From contig NC_080712.1 in NCBI RefSeq assembly GCF_019097595.1, positions 26,762,646 to 26,826,645 of the forward strand: a DNA stretch of 64,000 bases, given 5' to 3'. Of this stretch, positions 25,309 through 36,255 are shown piece by piece (the stretch's first letter is position 1; each line of letters opens with the position of its first letter). The notes beneath the pieces are model-generated. The model did no database searches, had not been told where the DNA came from, and saw only the letters and a program-made list of their open reading frames with translations. This DNA comes from Hemibagrus wyckioides. Taxonomy: Eukaryota > Chordata > Actinopteri > Siluriformes > Bagridae. The translations under genes were made by a program, and so were the position numbers.

Positions 25309-25346
25309 CTCTCTCTCTCCTTTCTCTCTCCCTATCTTTCTCTCTT

Positions 25347-25378
<32 letters not shown>

Positions 25379-25385
25379 GCTCACT
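25309..25385. repeat. (CT)n-rich microsatellite
   Basis: CT and TTTCT units ending in a pure CT run. Confidence 0.9.
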
Positions 25386-25539
25386 CAGCAAGCCATCTCA
25401 TCAACCCCTGATTCACCTCAAATCATAAAAATGTGTCTCTGATGTTCTCATGAATTTTGAACTTGGAATCGGAGCGAAAGCTTTGATGTTTCTAGCTACT
25501 TACAGGAAAGAGTAAGAAACTGATGAAGCAACAACAGCA

Positions 25540-25745
25540 ACATGATAATTCAATTCATTTCTATTCAGTTTGATTCAGTTCAGTTCATAAGGCTTGTTAT
25601 GAGAGATTATTTAATTTGGTTTGTTATTTCAGTCATATTAAATTCTAAAATCTGTTAATCTAATTAAAATCTACTCGTATTAAAGTCTTCACTGAAGTCT
25701 CAGGGAGTTTTTCCTTGCCACAAGACGTCTCTGGCTTACTCATTA
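25540..25745. repeat. Fragmented copy of the 12291-type repeat
   Basis: A run of TTCATTT/TTCAGTT words is followed by an antisense piece, CTCAGGGAGTTTTTCCTTGC, equivalent to the AAAAACTCCCTGAG part of the copy at 12430. It is too decayed to delimit exactly. Confidence 0.4.
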
Positions 25746-27355
25746 GTTATAAATTCATATATGAATATACATTTTAAGCATTGTAATTTTTACGGAGATT
25801 TTTTTTTAACTCCCATAAAGCTGATTTTTTAACAAGAACAATTGAAAAATTGTAATGAATTAAATGAAATATATCCATTATAAAAGTTATATCCTGAATA
25901 TAAATAGTTTTCTGCCCATTGTTAAAACTGCTATACACATTGAATTTAATTGAAGCAGAAACAAAGGTTTTACAACATAAACACTAATACAATGCACAGA
26001 ACCAACCCCTTTAGCATTTATAAGATATGGTATTTGTATAGATTTTGTTTGTAAAACAGTTGCTGGAAATGTTTAACTCTGCTTCCTGCCTGTTGAGATA
26101 AAATAGATTCACAGGGTTACACAGTCAGCATTAATGTCTAACTGATTCAACACAGCACAATCAACACATCACTTACTTACTCCAGCTATTAGCAGAAGCA
26201 CTGCTGAGAGGAGAAAGATTTCATATCTGTACATATATGTCTAATTTACAATAGATCAGATATATACAGTCTATAGTCAGGACTTTATATTAATAGTAAT
26301 ACAGATTTAACAACTTATAATTCACACTTATAATTTCATGGTCTGATTTTTTTTCCCCTTCTTAATGCCTATTAAAATATTGCCTAAGGTTCATGGATCA
26401 CTTACCCTTTGCTCTTTACCGATTTTCTAAGTGAGATTAAATGTTTGGTGTCTTATCACTGGCCAGAGAGCACAAGCACAATAAGTTGGGAAACAAATTT
26501 CACATCAATGTTCCTTTACAACAAAATGCACTTTGTGTTTGCATCATGATAAATGGGAATCATTACTGACACTTTTTTACTAGAACCACATAGTTTCACA
26601 TGTAAGGAGACAAATATTTGCTTCATACCTATTTATTGGCATAAATATTTCATAAATATTTTTTTTATAAACGACTGAACTCTCCGTTATTAATGGCACA
26701 CGTATGAATTTCTAGAAATTCTCAATCCAATTCATATTTTCAGGAATTTAAGGTTAAAGAGCAAATAGAGAGTAAAGATATTGTGTAGATTCATAACACT
26801 TTCTTTATGAAATATTTAATAATAAAAAAACATATTGGATTATGTAGGAATACCAATCAGCTTGAATATAAAAAGTGTTTCTTTTGCAGGAATTGTCAGT
26901 GGTTTCAAACTTGAGAGATTCATTCTTGCTTGTTCAGTATTATCACAGCTATAATTCATACCTGTTAGTTCAGATGCATAGCTAGTGGGTCGAATTTAAG
27001 TTTAGATGATTCCAGCTCCATCTATTCCAGCTGGTGATTAACTTAACACACACACAGAGCAAGTGATTATATGGTATATACATTTTGTTTAACATTAACA
27101 ATTTCATCATTATGATTGAATTTCATTATATTTTATTGGCTGCTGTGTGTGATAAACAGGTTTATCCAATCTTAAACAAAGCATGTTTCTTGTTTCTGAA
27201 AACTACAGTGAGATGTTGATGATACAGCCTGTGAGATACAGGACAGAAAGAAACAGGTACAGGAAAGAACAGGTGACTGTCACTGATGATGATATTAATA
27301 TGACACCATATCCGTTACCATCCACCTCTCTGTCTCACCTCAACATAATTTTTTA
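25746..27355. other. Intergenic AT-rich DNA, no gene recognised
   Basis: AT-rich, with no coding, RNA or repeat family assigned. Confidence 0.4.
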
Positions 27356-27359
27356 AGGA

Positions 27360-28150
27360 TCTTCAGTTCAGCATTCAACACACCAGCAGATAAGAAAGCT
27401 GAGCCTGCTGGGTTTGGCCACTTCTCTCTTCTCCTGGATCCTGGACGTTTTGCCTGGGAGACCCCAGTCTTTCAGAATCACCCCCCACACTGAACACCGG
27501 TGCTCCTCAGAGCTGTGTACTCAAGCCACTACTGTTTAGCACCACTACTGAGCTGCAAACTACAATTTAAATCAAGTTTTCTGGACCTCCACATGGAGAA
27601 GTTGAACCAGTTCACAGAAAGATGCAGAGGACAGTAATCGCATAATAATCATTAGACTAAATAATCGTTATTATTAATATTAGACTAACTAAAGAAATAA
27701 AATAAAGAGACTGCTCTGCACTGCACATCTCAGGAACAACCATGGAGGAAGTCTCCTTGCTTTGACTCTCAACCCCATCAGCACCTCCACTTACTATGGA
27801 TTTTGAAGAAAACCCTCCGTCTCTCCCAGCGTCTCCACCTTCTACAGAGGGACTCTTCTTCAGAGAGCATCCAGACCAGATGTTCTGCCATGTGCTACAA
27901 GAACTGCACAGTCTCTGACCACAAGACCTGATATTTGAAAAGATCATCAGGGTCTGTCTAACCACCTCATATGACAACCACTGCATCTGAAAAGCCATCC
28001 ATCCAGTGATATTTTCACCTTCCTGCCATCTGGCTGAGGATACAGAATCATCTGTGCCACCACTCCCAGACGCCTCATCAGTTTCTTCCCTGAGGTAGTT
28101 AGATTACACTCCCAACCTGCCACTCAACACCTGGGTTATACATTATACAC
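27360..28150 (+). pseudogene. Decayed non-LTR retrotransposon (LINE) remnant
   Basis: Plus-strand pieces resemble the end of a reverse transcriptase and the C-terminal region of a Rex1/CR1-like LINE. 27415-27545 (TTCTCCTGGATCCTGGACGT, then GCTGTGTACTCAAGCCACTA) echoes the SWILDFL and GCVLSPLLF-type motifs. 28020-28095 (CTGCCATCTGGCTGAGGATA, then CGCCTCATCAGTTTCTTCCC) echoes LPSGRRY and RLxNSFFP. Frames are broken repeatedly, and much of the polymerase between these pieces is missing. It is an old dead copy. Family placement rests on remembered motifs. Confidence 0.55.
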
Positions 28151-28384
28151 TGCACTTTACAGAGCTGCATCACACCCTTTCTATTTATGAAGCTTGTCTT
28201 GCTGCCAGATTTGCTGCTCTGCTTACTGCTGCTCTGTGTATTAATTGTCCTGTGTATTTATTATCCTGCACTCATGTCACACTGTTGTGTATTTACACTT
28301 TATGTAATTTTGTGTACTATTATATGTTGCACCATGGTCCTAGAGAAACAACATTTCCATCCAGTGTATGAAAGGGCAAGAAGC

Positions 28385-28460
28385 CTTTATTAACACCACA
28401 CATACATTGCAGCACACTGGATTTTTTTTTCTTCGCGTATCCAAGCTGAATACAAATTAT
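28385..28460. repeat. Partial copy of the 20396-type repeat
   Basis: GAAGCCTTTATTAACACCAC followed by GCAGCACACTGGATT and CGCGTATCCAAGCTGA matches the start of the repeat at 20396. The copy is truncated afterwards. Confidence 0.5.
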
Positions 28461-29605
28461 ATAATAAAATATAAATAAAAAAAAACCCACTTGACTTAAA
28501 AAACATTCATGTTATCTTTGCTTTGGAGTCTATGACATCCACGACGATCAGTTTATGGCACTGATCAGTTTATGTTGCTGGTAAAAGGATAAGGAACCAA
28601 GTGGGATCAACTTTGATGATATCAGGAGTTCATTATATTTAAAGCACTTTAGATACCTTGGGCTCTAACATTTTAGGGCAATGTTTGCTTGAATGCATAA
28701 TCTCCTACACACATAAACACACGCCTTATACCTGTAAAGCTGGGATGGTAGAGTGAGTTTTCATTTGTTCTGAGAAGAGCTTGAGCACTTGACAAAGTTG
28801 GAGGTTGTTCGTGATGCTGGAAGGACCAATGAGGGGAGGAACTACCATTACAAAACAAATCATTCTCAGCCTTACATTTATGGCTCATTTAAGTCACAGT
28901 GACTCATTGGCATGAAGCACTCAGCTTGGTCACGCCTCAAGTAGCACTAGGTTCCTGAGTTACTAGTGTGCTGAGTACTTCATGTGGTATGTGCATGTAG
29001 ATTTCTACTTAGGTGTGTTGTCCTTTATCATGATAAACCCAGCCTTAACTCGAATGTCCCTTGGTTTGTAGTATTGGAGATTTTGAGTAACTCTTGCCGG
29101 CTTTACTACTGATACTAGAAGTTAAAAAATGTAACCCTTTAAAGAAGGTACCCTCAAAAGTAGCTGTCTTTTGTGCATGTGCTGGAGGTTACTGAGGATA
29201 AAAATGCCTAGAATATAAAATGTTCTTTTTAATGAGAAATAAGTCAATCTAAGAAACCAAAGAAACAGTTCCAACATATTAACATACATAGCTAATTTTC
29301 ATTTATTTATATCAGCACTTTAGAGTAATTGATAGATGTACATGATTGTGTGCATTTATTTGTGTGGATAAGTAGCATAACTTTCACTCACCAAGCATCC
29401 ATTGAACAAGCATCTGACCTTTCTGTAGGCTGCCATTTTGTCTTTTCAAGCTATCAGTAACCTTTATTTGAAGGCCAGGACAAATGTTTGCATAAATCTT
29501 TTAGGAAGTAATTCTGAAGACTTGATGAAAAACCCCAACAGGTTTCATGTCTCATTTCTCACTGTGAAACTTCCTGACGTTCCTGTATTTGGGTAGTACA
29601 TGTTC

Positions 29606-29610
<5 letters not shown>
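28461..29610. other. Intergenic DNA, no gene recognised
   Basis: Nothing assignable. Ordinary AT-rich sequence. Confidence 0.4.

Positions 29611-29683
<73 letters not shown>
29611..29683. repeat. Compound (AT)n-(AG)n microsatellite
   Basis: About 16 AT units switch directly to about 20 AG units at 29643. The AT part can form a hairpin, and the AG part is a homopurine run. Confidence 0.95.
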
Positions 29684-29687
<4 letters not shown>

Positions 29688-29699
29688 TTTTTATAGATA

Positions 29700-29890
29700 T
29701 TTTTTTGGCATTTAGCAGACACCCTTAGAGAGAAATGCATTATACAGTATCTCATTTTATATACAACAATTCAGAGTTGGATGCCTTTTCTCTTAGGTCT
29801 AGCAGTGGCAGTTGGGTGGCCATGGGACTTGAATTCGCAACCTTCTAAGCAGTAGTTCAGTGCCTTAAACACTGAGCCTGAACCACATCC
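29700..29890 (-). repeat. SINE-like dispersed repeat, antisense
   Basis: GGCATTTAGCAGACACCC is the antisense of the TCTGCCAAATGCC ending seen at 34170. It is followed by CTAGCAGTGGCAGTTGGGTG, GACTTGAATTCGCAACCTTC and TGCCTTAAACACTGAGCC, typical of the same kind of fish repeat. Confidence 0.55.
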
Positions 29891-30064
29891 CCATGACATG
29901 TTAACATACAGGCCATAATTTGAATATAATTTGATTCATTTGGCTGATATTATATGAGCTTAATAAATAAGTGAATCTATATGTTGGATTGATGCTACAG
30001 AATGCAACCAGCCCATTGGGATCTACTGTCCATAAATACACTTTCCTCAAGGTAACTTGACAGT

Positions 30065-30660
30065 AGGTGCGTCCCCAATCGCATACTTATGCACTATTCT
30101 ACTTCATTTTGTAATAAAAATAGTATGTGTAGTGTGTTCACACTGAAAATTCCAACAAGAAGAAATGAGAAGGAGAAGGAGAAATGGGAATAATGAGAAA
30201 TTTTCACGATGTCTTTTCAGTTAGCTCCACACACATTGTGTGATTTATTTTTGAACATTTTAAATTAATTAATTTTAATTAATTAATTAATTAATTAAAT
30301 GAATATTCCATTAAAGCTAACGATGTTCATTACAGGCATTTAAAGTCATTAAACATTAAATAGAAATGTTCTCTTTAATAATTAATTAATTAATTAATTA
30401 TTTAAATAAGTGTTCCAGTTGAGATGATGCGATTCTTCTAAAACTGATACACCAGACTCACATCACATGATCTCGACACTCAGGTCACATGACTGTTTCG
30501 CATTTCTGTTTAATGAGCACTAGTATTTAAGTCTTGTATAGCACTCACTGTCTAGCTGACTCCTATTCATGTCATGTTCATGTTGTCAACTCGCTTCAAT
30601 GCTCCTCGTTTAGCTTCATGGTCTGTTTTCAGTTATTATGATAAATAATAAATCTGCACT
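30065..30660. mobile_element. Possible DNA transposon copy A
   Basis: Starts GGTGCGTCCCCAATCGCATA, followed by TAGTGTGTTCACACTGAAAA. It includes CCACACACATTGTGTGATTT, which recurs at 32250 as CCCACATGCATTGTGTGATT. It looks like a member of a fish DNA element family whose ends read as 'not-equal-to, cactat' type words. Boundaries are uncertain, and (TTAA)n arrays inside suggest expansion. Confidence 0.4.
30266..30406. repeat. Two (TTAA)n arrays
   Basis: Runs of AATTAATTAATT at 30266-30300 and 30379-30402 are separated by about 80 bp. Each is self-complementary. Confidence 0.85.
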
Positions 30661-32036
30661 TGCATCCGCCTCCTCTTCCAAACACATGGACATCTTATAG
30701 AAGATTTCACAATACTTCATGATTCACGGCAAAATAATAACTCTGAAGAAAAAAAAAACAAGAAAAAGAAATTGATTTCTTTATATATATTTAAAATAAA
30801 TACAGACGTAACCTAATAATAAATAAAACCTTACTTCTCTCGTCTCTCTTTCAGCAAATTCATCTCATTTGACTTATCACAAAAATCCTCCAGTATTTCC
30901 AAATTTGTGTATGCAATTCTTATAAAAGACATTTCTTATGAAAGTAGGTATGTAGGCAGATTTTTAGAAAAAAAAAAAAAAAGGTTACCATTATGTCAAT
31001 ACACACAGCATAAAGACACAGAGTGTGACATTGTGACTGGACTGAGGACAGAAAAAATAACCCTCAATGCTGAAAAGAGAGTGATTTAGTCCTGCTACAT
31101 ATCATCCACTACACAGTTATTACCATTTGATGGACTTTCCAGTTCAGGTAACAGAAGTTTGCTGGCCAGATTGCTCCTTGTCATCATTAAAACTTTTTTA
31201 ATACACTTCTGGATTTTTAACTACACACTTAAAGGATATAGAAGAGTCTGGAATCTGACATATTTTGTCATTTATTGCTGTGTAACACACTTATGCATGG
31301 ATAGATTAAAGAATTATAATACAGTATATTATCTACATATTTACGTATTAGATTTTATTTCGTAATGAAACGCAGCTGTAATAGAGCTAGATCTCAAATC
31401 CTGGATCCGTGGAGCTGAAAATAGCTCTGAATCCTCCGCTTCCTCCCAACATATAGTACGTCCACAATCACATTATGGTTCATATTAGAGCCTGAGGCAT
31501 ATGTTCTAAACACACACACGCATACCAATTCACATTTGTTTCGCATTCGGCACAGGATGTGACTCATCCACTTCTGATGTTTTAATTATAACCTGGCAAA
31601 AATCCGTTAGCAGACAAGAATCCCTCGGGAGATTTAGGAAGTCAGGAGGTTAGACGGATCGAAAATCCAGTATGTTATTAGGAGGGGGCGATTGTTACAA
31701 AAGTCAGGTTTTAACATAGCAATAGTGGAATTAGTGTAGACTTGTACAGAAGTATGTCTTGCGTTATATAGGCAATAGTTGGTGTTCACCTGACTATCAC
31801 AGCTACAGTATATGTGGGTCTGCTGCCACAATGAAACCACAAAAATGGACTGGAGGTCTTTGTGTGCTCTAGATTTATAATTTCTTACAAAACTTTTTCA
31901 GCCACGTTCATAGAAATCAGTCGTTAGCAATAACATACGGACATGTTTCATTCCATCTTATATAGCTTGCATTAGAATTATTGCACAACATTACAGCACA
32001 AAGCTCCACAATGCTGCAATGATCATGTCTTAGTAT
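30661..32036. other. Intergenic DNA with a candidate conserved block
   Basis: No gene is supported. 31370-31640 is repeat-poor and of higher complexity (AGCTGTAATAGAGCTAGATC, then GAGCTGAAAATAGCTCTGAA). It is a weak candidate regulatory block. Confidence 0.3.
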
Positions 32037-32914
32037 AGCTCCAGTAGTGTTCACACTGAAGACAAAGTGCACTTATCCAACCCAAAAAAAAAACCAAGTG
32101 TTGGACACTTCGTGGACTCTACACTCGCAGCTTTGCTTACTTAACAAAAGGGGGAGGAGCTACCAGGCACTAACACTGGATGAAAAAAACAATTTCATTT
32201 TGGCGACAATTCAGACGGACAAGACCACTTATAAAGGTCTTTTAAATTAGCCCACATGCATTGTGTGATTTATTTTTTGACTTCATCTATGTATTTGTAT
32301 ACAGTTCCAGAGACACTCTGCTATTACAGAATTAATTATGCTGAATGATCTCAACCACCATTTTTCATCCATAGCTCTCCATCATGGTTGAAATCGGTAC
32401 TTGACCGGATTACCTCCTGCACACATCAGCTCCTGCATGTCACATGACCTTGTCACATGTCTCACTTGTTCTGTGTTACTTCTAATCAGCACCTCTGCTT
32501 ACAGTAAGTCATGGAGTGCATCTCCATCAGCTGCGTAGTTCAGTAGTCTGGCCACTGATCAGGAAGTCGGCCATTTTTTATCCTTGTCTCTCTCTCTCAA
32601 TCGCAAGAACCTTCCAATGCACGGTTTACTACCTAAAAAAAGCTTGGCAGAAACAGTAGATGCACTCAGCCAACTTTGTCTACAAATGTAGCTTGTTAAA
32701 TGGGAGTGATTTTTTAACTTTATTCAATATTCTATATACAGTTTGTTTGAGCCTAATGTGCTTAATGTATGTAACAAAAAATGTACTTTGAACAGCATAA
32801 AAAATAATGTTTGCCTGTTTTACAACACGAGTACGTTGTCATATCACTGGTATACTTGTGTACTTGATATACTGATTCACTATCTAGGGAACTAGAGAGC
32901 TGATTGAGACACAG
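32037..32914. mobile_element. Possible DNA transposon copy B
   Basis: AGTAGTGTTCACACTGAAGA and GTCTTTTAAATTAGCCCACA-type words mirror copy A at 30065-30660. A right end at 32880-32914 reads CTATCTAGGGAACTAGAGAG, then GATTGAGACACAGCC, roughly inverted to GGTGCGTCCCCAATC. The two copies may belong to one family, or to one element broken by insertions. Confidence 0.4.
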
Positions 32915-33660
32915 CCCTCAATATTTTCTGTGTGTTTCATTGTCAAACTTTTCGTTGTCTGGATGTTGTGCGTATGTGTCATTGTGTGTCTGTTTTTGCT
33001 TTACAGCTTCATGTTTATGGTTCTCGTTTCACGGTTTTGGTTGTTTGTGTTACACGTTTTCACTAAAATCTGCACTGACATCTGCAACTTCTACCGCTTA
33101 CAGAGTATCAGGCATTTTTTGTATCGTTTTTGGTTCACAAGCTTCAGAATATGAAGACATTTCATTTGAACATGTCCTTTTTAAATATTTTTTATACATC
33201 AGTGCTATTAATATCTGGCCTACATGAAAGCACAGGGTACTTAGCGATTCATTCATCAGAATCATATAGTAAGATTAGTAGCGTGATGTTGGAGTAGGAC
33301 AGAAGGTGGGCGTGTAACAAAGTTGGCAGCAAGGTTCAGCTCTAATGCCAAACAGTCACATTCCTTGCCAAGGCAAGAGAGGTGTCCATATTTTAAGCTA
33401 AACAAAACGATCTTATATTTCTACACAGAAATGAAGCATTGCTCAGTAGCACAATGGAGCGCTTGTGCTTTCTAGGGGAAAATGTTTTATTGGGTCGGAA
33501 AGCTTCAGGTAGGTGAGTGGAAGAATCCAAAATGATCTCACCTTAAATTCAAATAAATCCATATTTAACAAGAAAAGATGTTTACTTTCCATGAATATGA
33601 ATGAAGTCATGAGAAATTGTCAAGTTGCTTCTCATCATAATACTAAGCACTTCGTGACTC
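32915..33660. other. Intergenic DNA, no gene recognised
   Basis: Open frames at 32904-33227 are Cys/Val/Phe-rich and share no motif with a known family. No splice or start support. Confidence 0.4.
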
Positions 33661-33663
33661 ATG

Positions 33664-33687
33664 ATTTTATTATTACTACTAATAATA

Positions 33688-33718
<31 letters not shown>

Positions 33719-33748
33719 TGATAAAAGTAATAATAATAATAATAATAA

Positions 33749-33779
<31 letters not shown>

Positions 33780-33784
33780 AAGAA
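33664..33784. repeat. (AAT)n to (AAG)n compound trinucleotide repeat
   Basis: Interrupted AAT/TAA units to about 33750 switch to an uninterrupted AAG run. Translation gives poly-Asn then poly-Lys, which explains the open frame here. No gene is implied. Confidence 0.95.
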
Positions 33785-33949
33785 ACAGAAGAAGCAGAAA
33801 AATTGTTGTTTTTATTTATTTTTTAAATACAAATGTTTGATTTTTTTTACAAATTCAATCAAGTAACTATGTCTTTTATCTCAAGGACATTTTCCTCACC
33901 TTTGTTGCCTTTTGCCCACTCATTAGGGATGAATTTAAAATTTATAATT

Positions 33950-34205
33950 TTGAGCAGCCCTGCAATGGACTGGCGACCTGTCCAGGGTGTACCCCTGCCT
34001 TTTGCCCTATGTGCTCTGGGATAGGCTCCAGCAGACCCCCGTGACCCTAGGAATCCTAGGAATAAGCGGGTATAGACAATGAATGAATGAATGAATTTTG
34101 AGCAAAGCCCTTAACCTTCAATTGCTCAGCTGTATAAAACTGAGACAAAATGTAAAGTGCTCTGGATTAGGGCATCTGCCAAATGCCAGAAATGTAAATG
34201 TAATG
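33950..34205 (+). repeat. L2-like tail followed by SINE-like tail
   Basis: CTGCAATGGACTGGCGACCT, CCAGGGTGTACCCCTGCCTT, GGGATAGGCTCCAGCAGACC and a GAATGAATGAATGAAT end mark an L2-type 3' tail. Directly after it, 34098-34205 (AGCAAAGCCCTTAACCTTCA, then GGGCATCTGCCAAATGCCAG) is a separate repeat tail. The second is probably nested or adjacent. Confidence 0.75.
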
Positions 34206-35370
34206 TAATGAATTGAATGACATGTGGATGGACTTCATTGGATTTCATATGAATCAAGTAAGAAAAGGTTTGAGTGCTAAATTCAACCCTAACCATATCC
34301 TTCATAAATGCTTAAGTTTGCATCTATGAGACTACATGGCAGTGTCCAGTGCTTTTTGAAACTGACCTGGGTTAATAAGTGGCATATTATTATATTATCT
34401 TCTGTATAAACTTATTATAAAAGAATCATCCTAGAAAAAACCCACATCTCAGAAATTCTACTTTTCCACAGTCTTTATTATTTTTTCAACGTGGTAAAAC
34501 AAGCTACTATATAATACATGCTTGGATCCGGTTTGAGCCACTGGAACCACTAATGTCACCACTAAAACACTACTGGGAAATACCACTTGTTTTATAAGGG
34601 CCAATCCACTAGTGGGATAATACAATTTCACCACAGTTTCCTCAGTATGGTCTGCCACACATATACAGTATGTGCCATGCATACCCTATAATGAAAACCC
34701 TTTTGAAGCATTCTGAACTATCGACACTGTCTGATTTCCTGAATTTGGTTACAGAAATATTTTGGAGGGTAGAAGACTTGCCAAAATTCTTGTTCTTGTC
34801 TCTAAAGCAAACAGTTCTATCTTGCTGTCTTGATTGATGCTTCAGGAGGTGTTGTTTTTACAATATAACTGCCTAAACAAATGGCCTCAATAAATCAAAA
34901 TTCCTGTCAGCAGAAAAGCAGAAGACAAATGGTGTTTTGTTCTTGGGGCTTCTCAGTTATTTCAGGGGGAATGACGTAACACCCTATTGATAGATTAGCT
35001 CTCGCAAACAACTAACAATTAGCCTAATAGCAGAACAGTCTCGCTAATGGCGTTTCATTTACCTTTATTTAATCCCAGAGGTGTTAATGGTTTTTTCCAC
35101 TGGAACATTTCAGGGCCAGCTGGTTCATACGTGACTGGCAGCAGAGTTCATATAGACAGCATCCTTAATGTGATGCAAATATATTACTAGCTGCCTTGCC
35201 AAATTTGTATTAAATACTCTTAAAAATCCTAACAATAAAACATGTTAAAACATGTAAGAATTAAAACAACCATTTCCTAATTCATATACATATAAGAACT
35301 TCATAATGACGTAATGAAAATAAACAACAGCAGTAGAATCTGTGGGTCACTAGGATTCTCGATTTTTTCC
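34206..35370. other. Intergenic DNA with the best candidate conserved block
   Basis: No gene is supported. 34740-35210 is long, repeat-free and compositionally balanced. It contains an octamer ATGCAAAT (about 35175), several TAAT cores and GATTGATAG-like words. This profile is expected of a developmental enhancer, but conservation is not shown here. Confidence 0.35.
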
Positions 35371-35374
35371 ACCC

Positions 35375-35640
35375 ATCCATTCATTTTCTGTTGCACTTAT
35401 CCTACTCTGGGTCACAGGGAGCCTGGAGTCTATTCCAGGACACCCAGGACACTCTGGATGTGGTATAATCACAAACCAGGGACAATTTAGAGATGCCAGT
35501 CAGCCTACAGCGCATTTATACACAACAAATTTGTATTTGTACCGCAGAGGAAACCTCTGAAACACAGGGAGAACAGGCAAACACCACACACACACACGGC
35601 AGTGGAAGGAATCAAACACCCAATCCTGGAGTGACCTCCA
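35375..35640 (-). repeat. L2-like tail, antisense
   Basis: CCATCCATTCATTTTCTGTT, CCTGGAGTCTATTCCAGGAC, CAGGGACAATTTAGAGATGC and CAGTCAGCCTACAGCGC are hallmarks of the antisense L2-like 3' end. The same family is present at 8219-8505. Confidence 0.7.
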
Positions 35641-35824
35641 ATTGTCTATTTTTAAAAATAAAATCCTGCTAGCTAGGAAATGTTCCGCAGGATTACCTCT
35701 GATTTAAGTGTATTGCACTGTAAAAGATATGACTGTAAATCTTACAGTAATTTACTGACTGATGGGGTTTTTTCACTGCAGTCTTTGAAAGATTTACGTT
35801 AATTCAAACAATGCATGATGTAGG

Positions 35825-35960
35825 TGAACTGGTATACAGTGGCTGAGTGGTTAATGCTTTGCAGAAGGTTTGGGACCTTGAGCAAGATCCTTAAACTTAG
35901 AAAATCAAGTATAAATTGCTTGATTTAAGAAAAATCTTAGAACTTACAGGATCTAAAGGA
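35825..35960. repeat. Decayed SINE-like tail
   Basis: CTGAGTGGTTAATGCTTTGC and GACCTTGAGCAAGATCCTTA follow the order of the repeat tails at 8590 and 34098, but the sequence is heavily diverged. Confidence 0.35.
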
Positions 35961-35964
35961 TACT

Positions 35965-36255
35965 TTTGATAGATGCTGACCACTGCAGACCACTGCAAAC
36001 ACCCCACATGAGCTGCAGTTTTGGAGATTCTCTGATCCAGTGGTCTAGCCATCACAATTTGGCCCTTCATCAAACTCGCTCAAATCCTTACGCTTGCCCA
36101 TTTTTCCTGCTTCTAACACATCAACTTTGAGGACAAAATGTTCACTTGCTGCCTAATATATCCCACCCACTAACAGGTGCCATGATGAGGAGATCATCAG
36201 TTTTATTCACTTCACCGGTCACTGCTCAGAATGTTATGATCAGTGTAGTATACAC
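35965..36255 (-). mobile_element. Truncated Tc1-like element, antisense
   Basis: This is the reverse of the left portion of the element at 10390. CCCATTTTTCCTGCTTCTAA, ACACATCAACTTTGAGGACA, CCTAATATATCCCACCCACT and AATGTTATGATCAGTGTAG are the antisense of the leader and terminal arm. It retains the left end and leader of the same family that is missing its middle at 10390. No transposase-coding capacity is left. Confidence 0.75.

Noticed and set aside
33513..33866. Poly-Asn/poly-Lys protein
   Set aside because: It is the translation of the AAT/AAG trinucleotide repeat.
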